Shown here: positions 15,815-25,610 of the stretch, one piece after another
How the letters are laid out: the number at the start of each line of letters is the position of its first letter
How positions within the stretch are numbered: position 1 is the first letter of the stretch
NCBI GenBank assembly: GCA_020861185.1
Contig: JAJBSV010000001.1
Coordinates: 1 to 36,012 of the forward strand
DNA length: 36,012 bases
DNA from: Ruminococcus sp.
GTDB lineage: Bacteria > Bacillota > Clostridia > Oscillospirales > Ruminococcaceae
Reading direction: 5' to 3'
Program-made: the position numbers and the translations under genes
Notes under the pieces: model-generated
Told to the model about the DNA's origin: nothing
Databases searched by the model: none
Seen by the model: the letters and a program-made list of their open reading frames with translations, nothing else

Positions 15815-16141
15815 ATGTGGTGTAGTAAATGTAACATCGAAACAAATGAGAGCATATGCCCTATTTGCGGTGAAACCACTGTTGAAGATCTCCCTGTGGA
15901 AATATATTGGTGCAGTGAATGTAATGCACCGGTAATCCAAGTATCTGCTCAAGTTGACAAGGGCATATGCCCAATTTGCAAGAATAGGACAACATATTTG
16001 GCTTCAGATCTTCGCCCTGTTTTTCCTGAAGAAAGGCTCCTTTTGGAATTGTTGCTCGAAAAAAAGCCTAATGAATTTTTGGAGAAATCAGTATGGGCAA
16101 GCAATAACCGCGTTACTACATTGATGGCAAATCTATTCTGA
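15815..16141 (+). CDS. N-terminal zinc-ribbon part of the DndC-like protein (split by frameshift)
   Basis: These 108 residues carry two zinc ribbons: WCSKCN with CPICG near residues 2-20, and WCSECN with CPICK near 31-55. A segment SDLRPVFPEERLLLELLLE follows. This is the usual N-terminus of the large PAPS-reductase-like proteins of clostridial DNA-modification loci. At about 16109-16114 the frame breaks after W-A-S-N-N-R. The other frame continues Y-Y-I-D-G-K directly into the sulfurtransferase domain. One extra base (or two fewer) would restore a single protein of about 570 residues. The ATG at 15815 has GAGGGAGAAAG upstream. Confidence 0.75.
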   Translation: MWCSKCNIETNESICPICGETTVEDLPVEIYWCSECNAPVIQVSAQVDKGICPICKNRTTYLASDLRPVFPEERLLLELLLEKKPNEFLEKSVWASNNRVTTLMANLF

Positions 16142-16170
16142 TTTCTAATAGTCTCTATCAGGATGTAGAT

Positions 16171-17532
16171 GTGGATAAAATTATAGGTCTGCTACAGCAA
16201 AACAAAAGCACAAACTCGTATGAATTTTTCAATAATTATATGGCGAGCTTTGTTGTGGCAAATCAGACTCGTTTGAATTATCTCATAGATGAGGCTCATT
16301 CTTTTATTCAGAATGCAGCGTCGAAGTTTCCTGAAGAAAGAATTGTCGTATCTTTTTCCGGAGGAAAAGACTCAACTGTTACAGCCGACTTAGCAGCAAA
16401 AGCACTAAGCAATCCTTCGCTCGTACATATATTCGGTGACACGACATTAGAATTTCCGAGTACGATTGAATACGCTCATCGTTTCAGAGACGCACATCCT
16501 GAAGCTATATTTCAGATTGCAAAAAACGACGAACAGAATTTTTATGATGTTTGTGAAGATATAGGTCCACCGGCCCGAATGATGCGGTGGTGTTGTTCTA
16601 TGTTTAAGACGGGACCGATAACGAGAATAATCAATAGTTTGTATCGAAGTCAGCAAATATTAACTTTCTATGGGATTAGAAAATCGGAGTCTGTAAGTCG
16701 CAGTAAATACAATCGCATTGAGGATAATGCGGAAGCGGTGAAGATTCAGCAACAAACTGTCGCCTCTCCTATATTCTTTTGGAAAGATATTGACATTTGG
16801 CTATATCTCATCGCTGAAAAAGTTGACTTTAATGACGCATATCGTTTGGGCTACGATAGAGTTGGGTGTTGGTGTTGCCCAAATAATACTCTTAGGGCAC
16901 AATTTTTGTCAAAGATATATATGCCTGAGCAGTCAAAAAAGTGGCGTGAGTTTTTGATTGATTTCGCAAAGAAAATCGGAAAGCCAGATCCAGAAGTGTA
17001 TGTCGATACTGGAAAATGGAAGGCTCGTCAAGGCGGTAATGGGCTTCCTTCAGCAAGCGACGTAAAGATAAAATTTACTAATTGCACAGCCGAAGATCAT
17101 GCTAAAATTTATCGGTTAGTAAGACCATTTGATGATGAGTTGATAGGGATGTTTGTCCCATTTGGAAGAATTGCTCCCGAACTCGGAAGAAAGTTATTAC
17201 GAGAGGTAATTGTTCTTGACCATAAGACAAACGTACCTATACTTTCTCTTCAACCCTTTAATCAAGATGGCTATGATTATGCTGTCAAGGTGAGGACAAT
17301 GAATGTTGCAGATCATGATGATTTACAGCGAATGGTTGGTTACCAAATTCGCAAATTTAATGCTTGCAGAAAATGTTTGAAGTGTGAATCGCTTTGTAGA
17401 GCTGGCGCAATTTCGATTAGTAATTACGGTTACTATATCGATCCGCAAAAGTGTGTTCACTGTAAGTCCTGTATAACAGCAAAATATCTTGATGGTGGCT
17501 GTATGATGGACAAGTACCTAAGGACGAAATAA
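16171..17532 (+). CDS. dndC: PAPS reductase-like sulfurtransferase with ferredoxin domain (DndC-like)
   Basis: The PP-loop SFSGGKDSTV (residues 61-70) binds ATP and activates a substrate by adenylation. WRCCS-like MRWCCSMFKTGP (near 137-148) and RVGCWCCPNN (near 230-239) carry the cysteines expected for Fe-S or sulfur transfer. The C-terminus has a 4Fe-4S ferredoxin module (CRKCLKCESLC, then CVHCKSC near 431-437). In phosphorothioation systems DndC takes sulfur from the cysteine desulfurase and passes it to the DNA backbone with DndD and DndE. The GTG at 16171 is only the first start after a frameshift; the true N-terminus is the preceding zinc-ribbon part. The DUF4007 gene follows after 17 bases. 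Confidence 0.85.
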   Translation: MDKIIGLLQQNKSTNSYEFFNNYMASFVVANQTRLNYLIDEAHSFIQNAASKFPEERIVVSFSGGKDSTVTADLAAKALSNPSLVHIFGDTTLEFPSTIEYAHRFRDAHPEAIFQIAKNDEQNFYDVCEDIGPPARMMRWCCSMFKTGPITRIINSLYRSQQILTFYGIRKSESVSRSKYNRIEDNAEAVKIQQQTVASPIFFWKDIDIWLYLIAEKVDFNDAYRLGYDRVGCWCCPNNTLRAQFLSKIYMPEQSKKWREFLIDFAKKIGKPDPEVYVDTGKWKARQGGNGLPSASDVKIKFTNCTAEDHAKIYRLVRPFDDELIGMFVPFGRIAPELGRKLLREVIVLDHKTNVPILSLQPFNQDGYDYAVKVRTMNVADHDDLQRMVGYQIRKFNACRKCLKCESLCRAGAISISNYGYYIDPQKCVHCKSCITAKYLDGGCMMDKYLRTK

Positions 17533-17549
17533 GTAGTGGAGGTTGTCGT

Positions 17550-18446
17550 ATGGCGATGAAATTTCGTGCTCATGATACGTTTTTTATAAGAAAAGGTTGG
17601 CTTAGTAAAGGCATGAAGTATGTCGAGAAGAAGCCGGATGTGTTTGTTTCCAAAGATGAAAATCCAATGGATGTGCTTGGCATAGGTGCAAACATGGTTA
17701 AAGCTTTGCGTTACTGGCTCCAAGTGGTTGGTTTAACGCAAGAGCCAACAGCGGGAAAAAGAATACAAAGCTTTACCGACCTTGGAAAAAGTGTTTTTGC
17801 TAATGACAGGTATATTGAAGAGTTGGGAACCCTTTATCTTTTGCATTATCGTTTAGCATCAAATAGAGAAGAAGCAACAGCGTGGTATTTCTTTTTCAAT
17901 GAGTTCAATGTGACAGAGTTTTCTCGTAATGACTTTGTAGATTCTTTACAACGTCACATTTGCATGGAAGATGATGGTGAGGATGTCGCCATTCGTTCTT
18001 TGAATGATGATTTTAATTGCATAATTAGTACTTACTTACCCAGAAATAAATCGAACGCAAGCCGTATTGAACCTGAAAATAATATCGATTGTCCTTTTGG
18101 AGAATTGGGATTGGTTGATATTTTAAGCAAGGATAAAAAAACATACAGAAAAGGTATTCCTGTAGCAAATACAATCAATCCTTGGGTGGCGCTTGCTGTA
18201 ATAGTGGAACAAGCAAAAGGTGTGAAAGAGATTAGTCTAAATGAGCTATTAACTGCTCCATGTAACATTGGAAAAACTTTTAATTTAGATGCCATTACGA
18301 TGCTTGATGTTTTGTATCAGGTGGAACGCATTGGAAAGATTAAAATTAACAGAACCGCCGGTTTGGATGTTATACATATTTTAGATGAGCTTACATTTCA
18401 AGATTGTGTTGATGCTTATTACAATAGCATTGGCGGGCAGCAATAG
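17550..18446 (+). CDS. DUF4007 family protein
   Basis: A 298-residue cytosolic protein that begins with the family hallmark FRAHDTFFIRKGWLSKGM (residues 5-22) and continues NPMDVLGIGANMVKALRYW. DUF4007 genes are found almost always beside phosphorothioation-type genes in bacteria and archaea, and I recall them as part of the Pbe restriction module. The biochemical role is not established. The C-terminal third looks like tandem winged helices (LLTAPCNIGKTFNLDAITML). GTGGAGGTT precedes the ATG, and 11 bases separate it from the large ATPase gene. Confidence 0.85.
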   Translation: MAMKFRAHDTFFIRKGWLSKGMKYVEKKPDVFVSKDENPMDVLGIGANMVKALRYWLQVVGLTQEPTAGKRIQSFTDLGKSVFANDRYIEELGTLYLLHYRLASNREEATAWYFFFNEFNVTEFSRNDFVDSLQRHICMEDDGEDVAIRSLNDDFNCIISTYLPRNKSNASRIEPENNIDCPFGELGLVDILSKDKKTYRKGIPVANTINPWVALAVIVEQAKGVKEISLNELLTAPCNIGKTFNLDAITMLDVLYQVERIGKIKINRTAGLDVIHILDELTFQDCVDAYYNSIGGQQ

Positions 18447-18457
18447 GAGATTAAACT

Positions 18458-21400
18458 ATGAGTAATATGATTTCGGTTGCGTCAGGCTTTCAATATTCAG
18501 TCAATATTGCTTTTGACCTAGGTAACGATGAAAAACTCAAGAATTTTATACCCACAAGATCTTCGCTGAGCCTTCTTGAGGAAGTTTTACTCAGCACTGC
18601 AAAGACGTCTACAGAACGCTCACGCATTCTGATTGGTGCATACGGCAAGGGCAAGTCTCATATCGTTTTGACAATTCTCTCAATTTTGATGAAGCGGGAT
18701 TTGAAGTTATTTGAAAAAATGCTTCCAAAGTTAGAGGAAAATCCAAGAATCAAACAATGTGTTCTCAATTATTACGACAGCGATAACAGAATTCTTCCGG
18801 TTGTAATAAGCGGAAGTAACACAAGTTTACCTCAGGCATTTCTTCTTGCACTTCAGAGAACACTTTCCGATAATGATCTTTTGGATATTATGCCTGAAAC
18901 TAACTATAAGGCTGCTATATCCGTTATCGAACGGTGGCAAAATGAGTTTCCTGAAACATTTTCAGCTTTTCAGTTGGCTATTGGTGTACCTGTGACTAAG
19001 TTCGTTGACAGGCTTTCTTCGTATGACATTACTGCATATGAAGAGTTTGAACGCATCTATCCCACACTTACGGCTGGTAGCGTTTTTAATCCGTTCCTAG
19101 GATTTGATGTAGTTGAGCTATATGAAAGCGTAGCCGTTAGTTTGAAGCAAAAGGGGTATACGGGGATTTATGTGGTCTATGACGAGTTTAGCAAATATCT
19201 TGAAGCTAACATTACCGAAGCGTCGGTAAGTGATACAAAAATGCTTCAGGATTTTGCTGAAAAATGCAATCGGAGTGGAGAGACCCAACTTCACCTTATG
19301 CTGATTTCTCATAAAGAGATTGCAAATTACATCGATAAGTTGCCAAAGCAAAAGGTTGATGGTTGGCGTGGAGTTTCTGAACGATTTAAGCACATACACT
19401 TGAACAATAACTTCTCGCAGACGTATGAGATTATTTCTTCAGTTATTCAGAAAGAACCTATTTTGTGGAATCAATTTCAGATTGACCACAAGAGTGATTT
19501 TGAAGATATAACCCGTCGTTATATTTCACATCCGCTCTTTTCTGAGAATAAAGATGAATTGAAGACAGCTTTATATGGCTGTTATCCGTTGCATCCGGTG
19601 TCTACTTTTATTCTTCCCAGACTTTCGGAACGCATTGCTCAAAATGAGCGTACGCTGTTTACTTTCCTTTCAGCGTCTGGATATTCAACACTTCCCTCTT
19701 ATCTGGAACGCTCTAATGATGCGTTTGCATTTGTTACTCCTGACGTAATCTTTGATTATTTCGAACCGCTGTTCAAGAAAGAGGTATATGCAGGCGAGAT
19801 TCACGAGAATTATGTTTTAACAGCTAACATTCTTTCTCGAATTGAGTTTGATTCTTTGGAAGCAAAAATAGTAAAAACCATTTCGTTGTTCTATACTCTT
19901 GGACAATTTGAAAGATTAAAGCCTACTAAGGATGAAATAGTCGGTGTCTTTTCATCTGCATATGCCGCATCTGAAATCACTACAGCGATAGATAATCTTA
20001 TCGAGCGTGACTTCGTTATTTATCTTAAGAGAAGCAATAACTTTTTGAAGCTCAAGCAAACATCAGGAATAGATATTAAGCAAAAGATAAGTGATTATGC
20101 GGAATTTCACTCAAAGAAAGTATCGGTAAAAGAAATTCTTAACGCTTCTAATTTTGATAATTATATGTATCCGTCTCGATATAACGATGATCGAGAAATG
20201 ACTCGGTTCTTTGCTTTCATGTTTATTGATGAATCCGAAGTAAGAGCAGACACGGATTGGGACATTAAAAGTGAATCCATAGAAGCGGATGGCATTATTT
20301 ACGCTATCATTCCGCATAGTGAAGAATCTATTTCGCAGTTAAAAGAAACTATCCTCGAAACAAGTAAAGGTTGTAAAAGTCAGATATTTATCATACCTAA
20401 TCATTACACGAACATTGATGATATAGCACATGAATACGAGGCTGTAACTTTTCTTCGTGCCGAAGCGATAGATGATCCTGTTTTGCTTGATGAATATGAT
20501 GTGGTGTATGAGGATTTGCGTGAAGTGATTAGTGACTTCATATCAATCTATGCTCAACCTGAAAAATTCAAAGCGAGTTACATTTTCGATGGTGAGCAAA
20601 AAAATGTATGCAGAAAAGCCGCCTTAACTGAATTGATGTCAGATATTTGTGATCAAGTTTTTTCTCGTACTCCTGTTATCAGTAACGAAGCTGTAAATAG
20701 AAATGTAATAACAAGTATTGCAAGCAATAGCAGAAATAAGATTATAGCTGCTTTGCTTCGTAATCAACTTGAACCGAATCTGGGACTTTCCGGCACAGGG
20801 CAAGACGTGTCCATTATGCGAAGCACACTGCTTAGAACAGGAGTTTTTTCTAGCCAAGACGGTTTGCCCTCTCTTAATCTCCGCCCGGATGATTCTAATA
20901 TTGCAAATATGTTGGAGACGATAGAGGACTTCGTACTAAGCGCAAAGCGAAACGAAAGAATTGGATTCGATGTCTTATATGGTATTCTCACCCTTCCTGA
21001 ATATCACATTGGTCTTCGTAAGGGACTAATTCCGATCTATTTGGCAGTTGTCCTTCATGAATACAAGCAACAAGTAATCATACTTGACCGATTTGGACAA
21101 GTTCCCATATCAGCAGATGCTCTTCTTCAGATAAACGCCAATCCATCTGCCTTCTCTTTGTCATATCTTGACTGGGATTCTGAAAAGGAGAGTTTCATTG
21201 AGCAGCTTTCGGCTGTTTATTTTGAATACATAATCGAGGCTGAAAAGGGCGCAAACGCATATGACTTTGTTGTAAATGCGATGAAACGTTGGGCTATGTC
21301 ACTGTCTAAGTATGCAAAGGAAATTAAGATACAGCCGAATGGTAAGAAAATTGATAATAGGCATCTATCGTTGCTCAAGCTTTTGAAACAGAATACTAGT

Positions 21401-22066
21401 AGTTATGAGCTGTTGTTTGAAAAGCTACCAAAGGCATATGGCTATGCTGATAAATTCTCTGCGGGTTTAGTAGACAATATCAGTGTATCTAAGAGTTACT
21501 TTGATGGGCTTGTTGACGATTTGAAAATGGTGCTTATATCTGAGACTAAGCGGATTTTCATGCTCCCGCAGAATGATGCTTTTGTCTCAAAGATGTCTTT
21601 GACTTCTACTATCAAAGAATGGTGTGACTCTGTTAGTCCTTCTGCTTTTAGTCATATCTTCCCTGATGGTACCGATAAATGTCTTTCTCTTTTCAAAACT
21701 GTTACAAACGATGAAAATGCATTTATCGTTCGTTTGGCAAAAACTGCTACCGGTTTGCGTGTCGAAGATTGGGACGATGGAACTGTCGAAGCTTTCAAAA
21801 ATAGACTCATTCAGTACAAAGAAACAGCAGAAAGCTATCACGAAGAAGTCTATAACGAACAATCAGATTGCACATCAAATTACAGAGTTACATTTGTGGA
21901 ACCGGATGGCACTTCTACAACAAAGAGTTTTGAAAGAGTGGCTTATAGCAACCGTGGGAAGTTGCTATTCAATCAGATAACACAATCTTTGGATTCCATG
22001 GGACACGCTATTACTGAACAAGAAAAGCGGCAAATTATTATGGAGATACTTGAAAAATTATGTTAA
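18458..22066 (+). CDS. Large P-loop ATPase of the defence operon (BrxC/PglY-like)
   Basis: A 1202-residue protein. Walker A is GAYGKGKS at residues 60-67 and a Walker B-type segment YVVYDEFSKYLEA lies at 238-250. That DEF-x-K-Y/F-L-E arrangement is like the BREX ATPase BrxC/PglY. The remaining 900 residues are mostly helical and unassigned, with a C-terminal domain rich in charged residues. In related loci a giant ATPase sits between DUF4007 and the helicase and is thought to power recognition or restriction of unmodified DNA. There is no signal peptide or membrane segment. The frame is intact over 3.6 kb, in contrast to its neighbours. The exact family name is uncertain. Confidence 0.78.
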   Translation: MSNMISVASGFQYSVNIAFDLGNDEKLKNFIPTRSSLSLLEEVLLSTAKTSTERSRILIGAYGKGKSHIVLTILSILMKRDLKLFEKMLPKLEENPRIKQCVLNYYDSDNRILPVVISGSNTSLPQAFLLALQRTLSDNDLLDIMPETNYKAAISVIERWQNEFPETFSAFQLAIGVPVTKFVDRLSSYDITAYEEFERIYPTLTAGSVFNPFLGFDVVELYESVAVSLKQKGYTGIYVVYDEFSKYLEANITEASVSDTKMLQDFAEKCNRSGETQLHLMLISHKEIANYIDKLPKQKVDGWRGVSERFKHIHLNNNFSQTYEIISSVIQKEPILWNQFQIDHKSDFEDITRRYISHPLFSENKDELKTALYGCYPLHPVSTFILPRLSERIAQNERTLFTFLSASGYSTLPSYLERSNDAFAFVTPDVIFDYFEPLFKKEVYAGEIHENYVLTANILSRIEFDSLEAKIVKTISLFYTLGQFERLKPTKDEIVGVFSSAYAASEITTAIDNLIERDFVIYLKRSNNFLKLKQTSGIDIKQKISDYAEFHSKKVSVKEILNASNFDNYMYPSRYNDDREMTRFFAFMFIDESEVRADTDWDIKSESIEADGIIYAIIPHSEESISQLKETILETSKGCKSQIFIIPNHYTNIDDIAHEYEAVTFLRAEAIDDPVLLDEYDVVYEDLREVISDFISIYAQPEKFKASYIFDGEQKNVCRKAALTELMSDICDQVFSRTPVISNEAVNRNVITSIASNSRNKIIAALLRNQLEPNLGLSGTGQDVSIMRSTLLRTGVFSSQDGLPSLNLRPDDSNIANMLETIEDFVLSAKRNERIGFDVLYGILTLPEYHIGLRKGLIPIYLAVVLHEYKQQVIILDRFGQVPISADALLQINANPSAFSLSYLDWDSEKESFIEQLSAVYFEYIIEAEKGANAYDFVVNAMKRWAMSLSKYAKEIKIQPNGKKIDNRHLSLLKLLKQNTSSYELLFEKLPKAYGYADKFSAGLVDNISVSKSYFDGLVDDLKMVLISETKRIFMLPQNDAFVSKMSLTSTIKEWCDSVSPSAFSHIFPDGTDKCLSLFKTVTNDENAFIVRLAKTATGLRVEDWDDGTVEAFKNRLIQYKETAESYHEEVYNEQSDCTSNYRVTFVEPDGTSTTKSFERVAYSNRGKLLFNQITQSLDSMGHAITEQEKRQIIMEILEKLC

Positions 22067-22078
22067 AAAGGTGATTAA

Positions 22079-23224
22079 ATGGCTTACTTTGATAATGCGG
22101 CGACTACATATCCCAAACCTGAAATCGTCTATCAGAGTATGGATCAATTTCAGAGACACACAGGAGGCAGCTTTGGGCGTGGAAATTATGAGTTTTCCAA
22201 TTCCGCTAAAGGCTTGGTTGATGATACCCGCTTGGCAATAAGCGAAATACTACATTGTCCGTCTAAGCAAGTCATCTTTGAACCGTCTGCAACTATTGCG
22301 CTAAACATTATTATTCAGGGCATCTTATCAAGAGGATTGAGAACTGTTTACATTAGTCCATTTGAGCATAATGCCGTGACGAGGACTTTACATTTTTACG
22401 AAAAACGAGGTATCATCAAGGTAATTGAGCTTTGTGTCAATCAGGATTTGATTTATGATCTTCAGCGTATTCGCTTTCAGTTTGATAGTGAATCACCGGA
22501 CTTGGTGATTGTTAGTCATGCCAGTAATGTAATAGGCTTAGTAGCACCAGTAGAGGAAATTTTCTTATTAGCAAAAGAATATAACGCTGTAACTCTATTG
22601 GATATGTCTCAGACAGCGGGTCTTGTAGATTGTAATGTTGGGAATGATGTGTTTGACTTTGCTGTATTTGCAGGACACAAAACTTTGTTGGGACCAACGG
22701 GCATTTCGGGGTTTGTTATGAAGCCTGATTTAGACCTTAATCCAGTGTTCTTCGGCGGTACAGGCTTTGACTCGGCTAATCAAGATATGCCTGATTCGTT
22801 ACCGGAAAGATTTGAGTTTGGCACAATGAATTCTGTCGGTATTGCAGGGCTAAACGCTTCGACGAGATGGATTATTAATCAGGGAATAGCTACGCTCGCT
22901 ACTGCTGAAGAAATTAATCGGGATCGACTTTTGAAAATCTTGCAATCATACGACTTTCTTTCTATTGTTGGGAATGTAAATGGAAGAAAATATGTGGGCA
23001 TTGTGTCGTGCTTAATTGATGGGATAAGTAGTGATACAGCAGGTCAGCTTTTTAGTGATAGGAACATTTCTGTACGAACCGGTTTGCATTGCACTCCATT
23101 GGCACACAAATTCCTTAAAACCTACCCTGCCGGCACTATCCGTTTCAGCGTCAACAGTTTTACATCTGAATCGGATTTTGCAGAATTGAAAGATGCTCTC
23201 GATGATATAAGTGACAATTTGTAG
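22079..23224 (+). CDS. dndA: Cysteine desulfurase (DndA-like)
   Basis: A 381-residue class V aminotransferase that uses PLP to take sulfur from cysteine. The PLP lysine is K201 in FAGHKTLLGPTG and the catalytic cysteine is C338 in VRTGLHCTPLAHK. The N-terminus YFDNAATTYPKP is typical of IscS/SufS-like enzymes. Within this operon it should load sulfur onto the DndC-like protein, giving the system its own sulfur source. The start lies 12 bases after the ATPase stop, with AAAAGGTG upstream. It is complete and should be active. Confidence 0.88.
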   Translation: MAYFDNAATTYPKPEIVYQSMDQFQRHTGGSFGRGNYEFSNSAKGLVDDTRLAISEILHCPSKQVIFEPSATIALNIIIQGILSRGLRTVYISPFEHNAVTRTLHFYEKRGIIKVIELCVNQDLIYDLQRIRFQFDSESPDLVIVSHASNVIGLVAPVEEIFLLAKEYNAVTLLDMSQTAGLVDCNVGNDVFDFAVFAGHKTLLGPTGISGFVMKPDLDLNPVFFGGTGFDSANQDMPDSLPERFEFGTMNSVGIAGLNASTRWIINQGIATLATAEEINRDRLLKILQSYDFLSIVGNVNGRKYVGIVSCLIDGISSDTAGQLFSDRNISVRTGLHCTPLAHKFLKTYPAGTIRFSVNSFTSESDFAELKDALDDISDNL

Positions 23225-23236
23225 GGAGATAGTGAT

Positions 23237-25459
23237 ATGAATCTTCAAGAAGTTAGTATAAAGAAAGAATATCGATCTCTCATTGACAATGTTGTTCAGG
23301 AGTTTTATATCCCACTTCTTCAAAGAGCTACTGTGTATAAGAGAGCCGTAGGATTCTTTTCGTCATCATCGCTTGTGGAACTAACTAAGGGAATCGCAAC
23401 AATGGCTGCAAATGGAGGGAAAATTCAAATTGTTGCGTCACCATATCTTTCGGAAGAAGATATTGAGGCAATACGGAAGGGATATGCTGAAAGAAATAGT
23501 GTAATCGAACGGGCTGTCTTGCGGCAGATAACAGGTGAGACGGTAGACTACTACTCAATGCAACGCCTTAACCTTCTTGCGAACTTAATTGCCAATGGTG
23601 TACTGGACATTCGAATTGCGTATACCGAGGAAAATGGCGGAATCGGTATGTACCATGAGAAGATGGGTATCATCGAAGATTGCGAAGGTAATGCTGTAGC
23701 GTTTTCTGGGTCTATGAATGAATCTGCAACTTCGATGTCTATAAACTATGAGGCAATAGATGTTTATCGTAGTTGGGGAGATAAAGATGAAGTAGATCGT
23801 GTTCGCTTAAAGCAGAATGCTTTCTGCTCGATATGGAATGATAGTGAACCGAATATCAAAGTTTTGGAGTTTCCAAGCATCTCTCAAGCACTAATTGACA
23901 AATACAAGAAGACTTCTCCGAATTTCGATATTGATAAGGAGCAATTTCCTCCAAAAGAGAAACATACCCGTTTATACAAAGAGGGTAATGTTGAGATTCG
24001 CACAGGTGCCGCAGGTCCACGCATACCTGAGAGCATTTCGCTACATGACTATCAAGTAGAAGCGATTGTAGCTTGGGTTGGAGAGAATTACCGTGGAATT
24101 TTTGATATGGCGACCGGTACAGGCAAAACCTTTACTGGATTGGGCGCAATCTCAAAATTATCTGAAGATTTAAACGATAGATTAGCTGTCATCATTGTTT
24201 GCCCCTATCAACATCTTGTTGAACAATGGGTAGAGGACATTGTTCGGTTTAACATGAAACCGATTATCGGATATAGCAGTTCACCGCAAAAAGATTGGAA
24301 ACAGCGATTGTCTAAAGCTGTGTTAGATCAGAAGATACGAGCGGACAGAAGCTTCTTTTGCTTTGTTTGTACTAACGCTACATTTGCAAGTAAGTATGTG
24401 CAAGAGCAGATAGGAAAGATAAATTCACCAATCTTACTCGTGGTCGATGAAGCGCATAACTTTGGAGCGGCTTCATATGCGAAATTACTAGATGACCGTT
24501 TTACATATAGGCTGGCGTTATCTGCTACACTTGAAAGACATCGTGACGAAGAAGGAACAGCGTTTCTTTATAATTTCTTCGGGAAAAAGTGCATTGAATA
24601 TCCTTTGGAGCGTGCTATTCGCGAAGACAAATTAACGCCTTACAAGTATTATCCTGTCGTTGTGTATCTTAGCGAAGATGAACTTGCCAATTATGAGCAG
24701 GTTTCTTATGAGATGTCTAAGTGCATCATTAAGGGAAAAGACGGAAAGTACAAGTTGAATAAGCATGGTGAGATATTGGCTCTTCAGCGAGCAAGAATCG
24801 TAGCAGGTGCTTCTGAAAAACTTGTTGCATTGCGCGAAGAAATTAAGCCATATATTCATGACAATAACATCCTTGTATATTGCGGTGCAACCAACGTTAT
24901 AGACGAGAAGTCTGATACTTCTTCCTTTGATGAAGGAGATATTCGCCAAATTAAAGCAGTAACTCGAATACTTGGAAATGAGCTTGGGATGAGTGTGGCA
25001 CAGTTTACGTCTCAGGAAAACATGGAGACTCGCACCACTATCAAGGAGCAATTCCAAAAGGGAGATAGGTTGCAAGCAATCGTAGCAATTAAGTGTTTGG
25101 ATGAAGGCGTGAATATTCCGGGAATAAAGACTGCTTTCATTTTGGCAAGTACAACAAATCCAAAAGAGTATATACAGCGGCGTGGTCGTGTTCTGAGAAA
25201 AGCACCCAATAAGCCATTTGCGGTTATATATGATTTTGTAACCTTACCAAGACCGCTTGATTCGGTACCATCGTTGACAGCTGATCAAGCAAAACGAGAT
25301 TTGTCACTCGTAAAAAATGAAGTAGCAAGACTTAAGGAGTTCGGTCGTTTGGCTATGAATCCAATGGATTCAAATGAATTGATATGGAATATACAAGATA
25401 CATATCACATAACCGATGAAGAATCGGGCGAAAGGAGTTTCGATTATGGAGAAAATTAA
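23237..25459 (+). CDS. PLD-domain superfamily II helicase of the DNA-modification operon
   Basis: A 740-residue protein. The N-terminus holds a phospholipase-D-type half-site, MYHEKMG (H140, K142) with SGSMNES at 157-163, seen in nucleases that act as dimers. The helicase core follows: ATGTGKT at 292-298, DEAH at 404-407, SAT at 429-431, and an arginine motif IQRRGRVLR near 620. Such fusions are annotated elsewhere as phosphorothioation-associated restriction enzymes. The likely role is translocation on and cutting of DNA lacking the modification. It starts 12 bases after the desulfurase gene, and its end overlaps the start of the 54-aa gene. All motifs are intact. Confidence 0.85.
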   Translation: MNLQEVSIKKEYRSLIDNVVQEFYIPLLQRATVYKRAVGFFSSSSLVELTKGIATMAANGGKIQIVASPYLSEEDIEAIRKGYAERNSVIERAVLRQITGETVDYYSMQRLNLLANLIANGVLDIRIAYTEENGGIGMYHEKMGIIEDCEGNAVAFSGSMNESATSMSINYEAIDVYRSWGDKDEVDRVRLKQNAFCSIWNDSEPNIKVLEFPSISQALIDKYKKTSPNFDIDKEQFPPKEKHTRLYKEGNVEIRTGAAGPRIPESISLHDYQVEAIVAWVGENYRGIFDMATGTGKTFTGLGAISKLSEDLNDRLAVIIVCPYQHLVEQWVEDIVRFNMKPIIGYSSSPQKDWKQRLSKAVLDQKIRADRSFFCFVCTNATFASKYVQEQIGKINSPILLVVDEAHNFGAASYAKLLDDRFTYRLALSATLERHRDEEGTAFLYNFFGKKCIEYPLERAIREDKLTPYKYYPVVVYLSEDELANYEQVSYEMSKCIIKGKDGKYKLNKHGEILALQRARIVAGASEKLVALREEIKPYIHDNNILVYCGATNVIDEKSDTSSFDEGDIRQIKAVTRILGNELGMSVAQFTSQENMETRTTIKEQFQKGDRLQAIVAIKCLDEGVNIPGIKTAFILASTTNPKEYIQRRGRVLRKAPNKPFAVIYDFVTLPRPLDSVPSLTADQAKRDLSLVKNEVARLKEFGRLAMNPMDSNELIWNIQDTYHITDEESGERSFDYGEN

Positions 25460-25610
25460 TGTCGATGAGAAGGCTGTTGAACGCCTGAAGCGCAAAATAA
25501 TTATTCAGGAAAATCAGAATTTGAAGACGCGAACTATGAATGATCAGCAAATGGTCGGGTGGATTAAGAAGCAAATTGAGGAGGAAGCACAATGTTACTT
25601 GAATCAATAA
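25446..25610 (+). CDS. Small DNA-modification-associated protein
   Basis: A 54-residue highly charged helical protein (VDEKAVERLKRKIIIQENQN). The start overlaps the helicase end by 14 bases and the stop overlaps the dndD-like start by 19 bases, so expression is coupled to both. GAAAGGAG precedes the ATG. Similar tiny proteins occur directly before DndD-like genes in other loci. A DndE-like or adaptor role is possible but not shown by any motif. Confidence 0.65.
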   Translation: MEKINVDEKAVERLKRKIIIQENQNLKTRTMNDQQMVGWIKKQIEEEAQCYLNQ

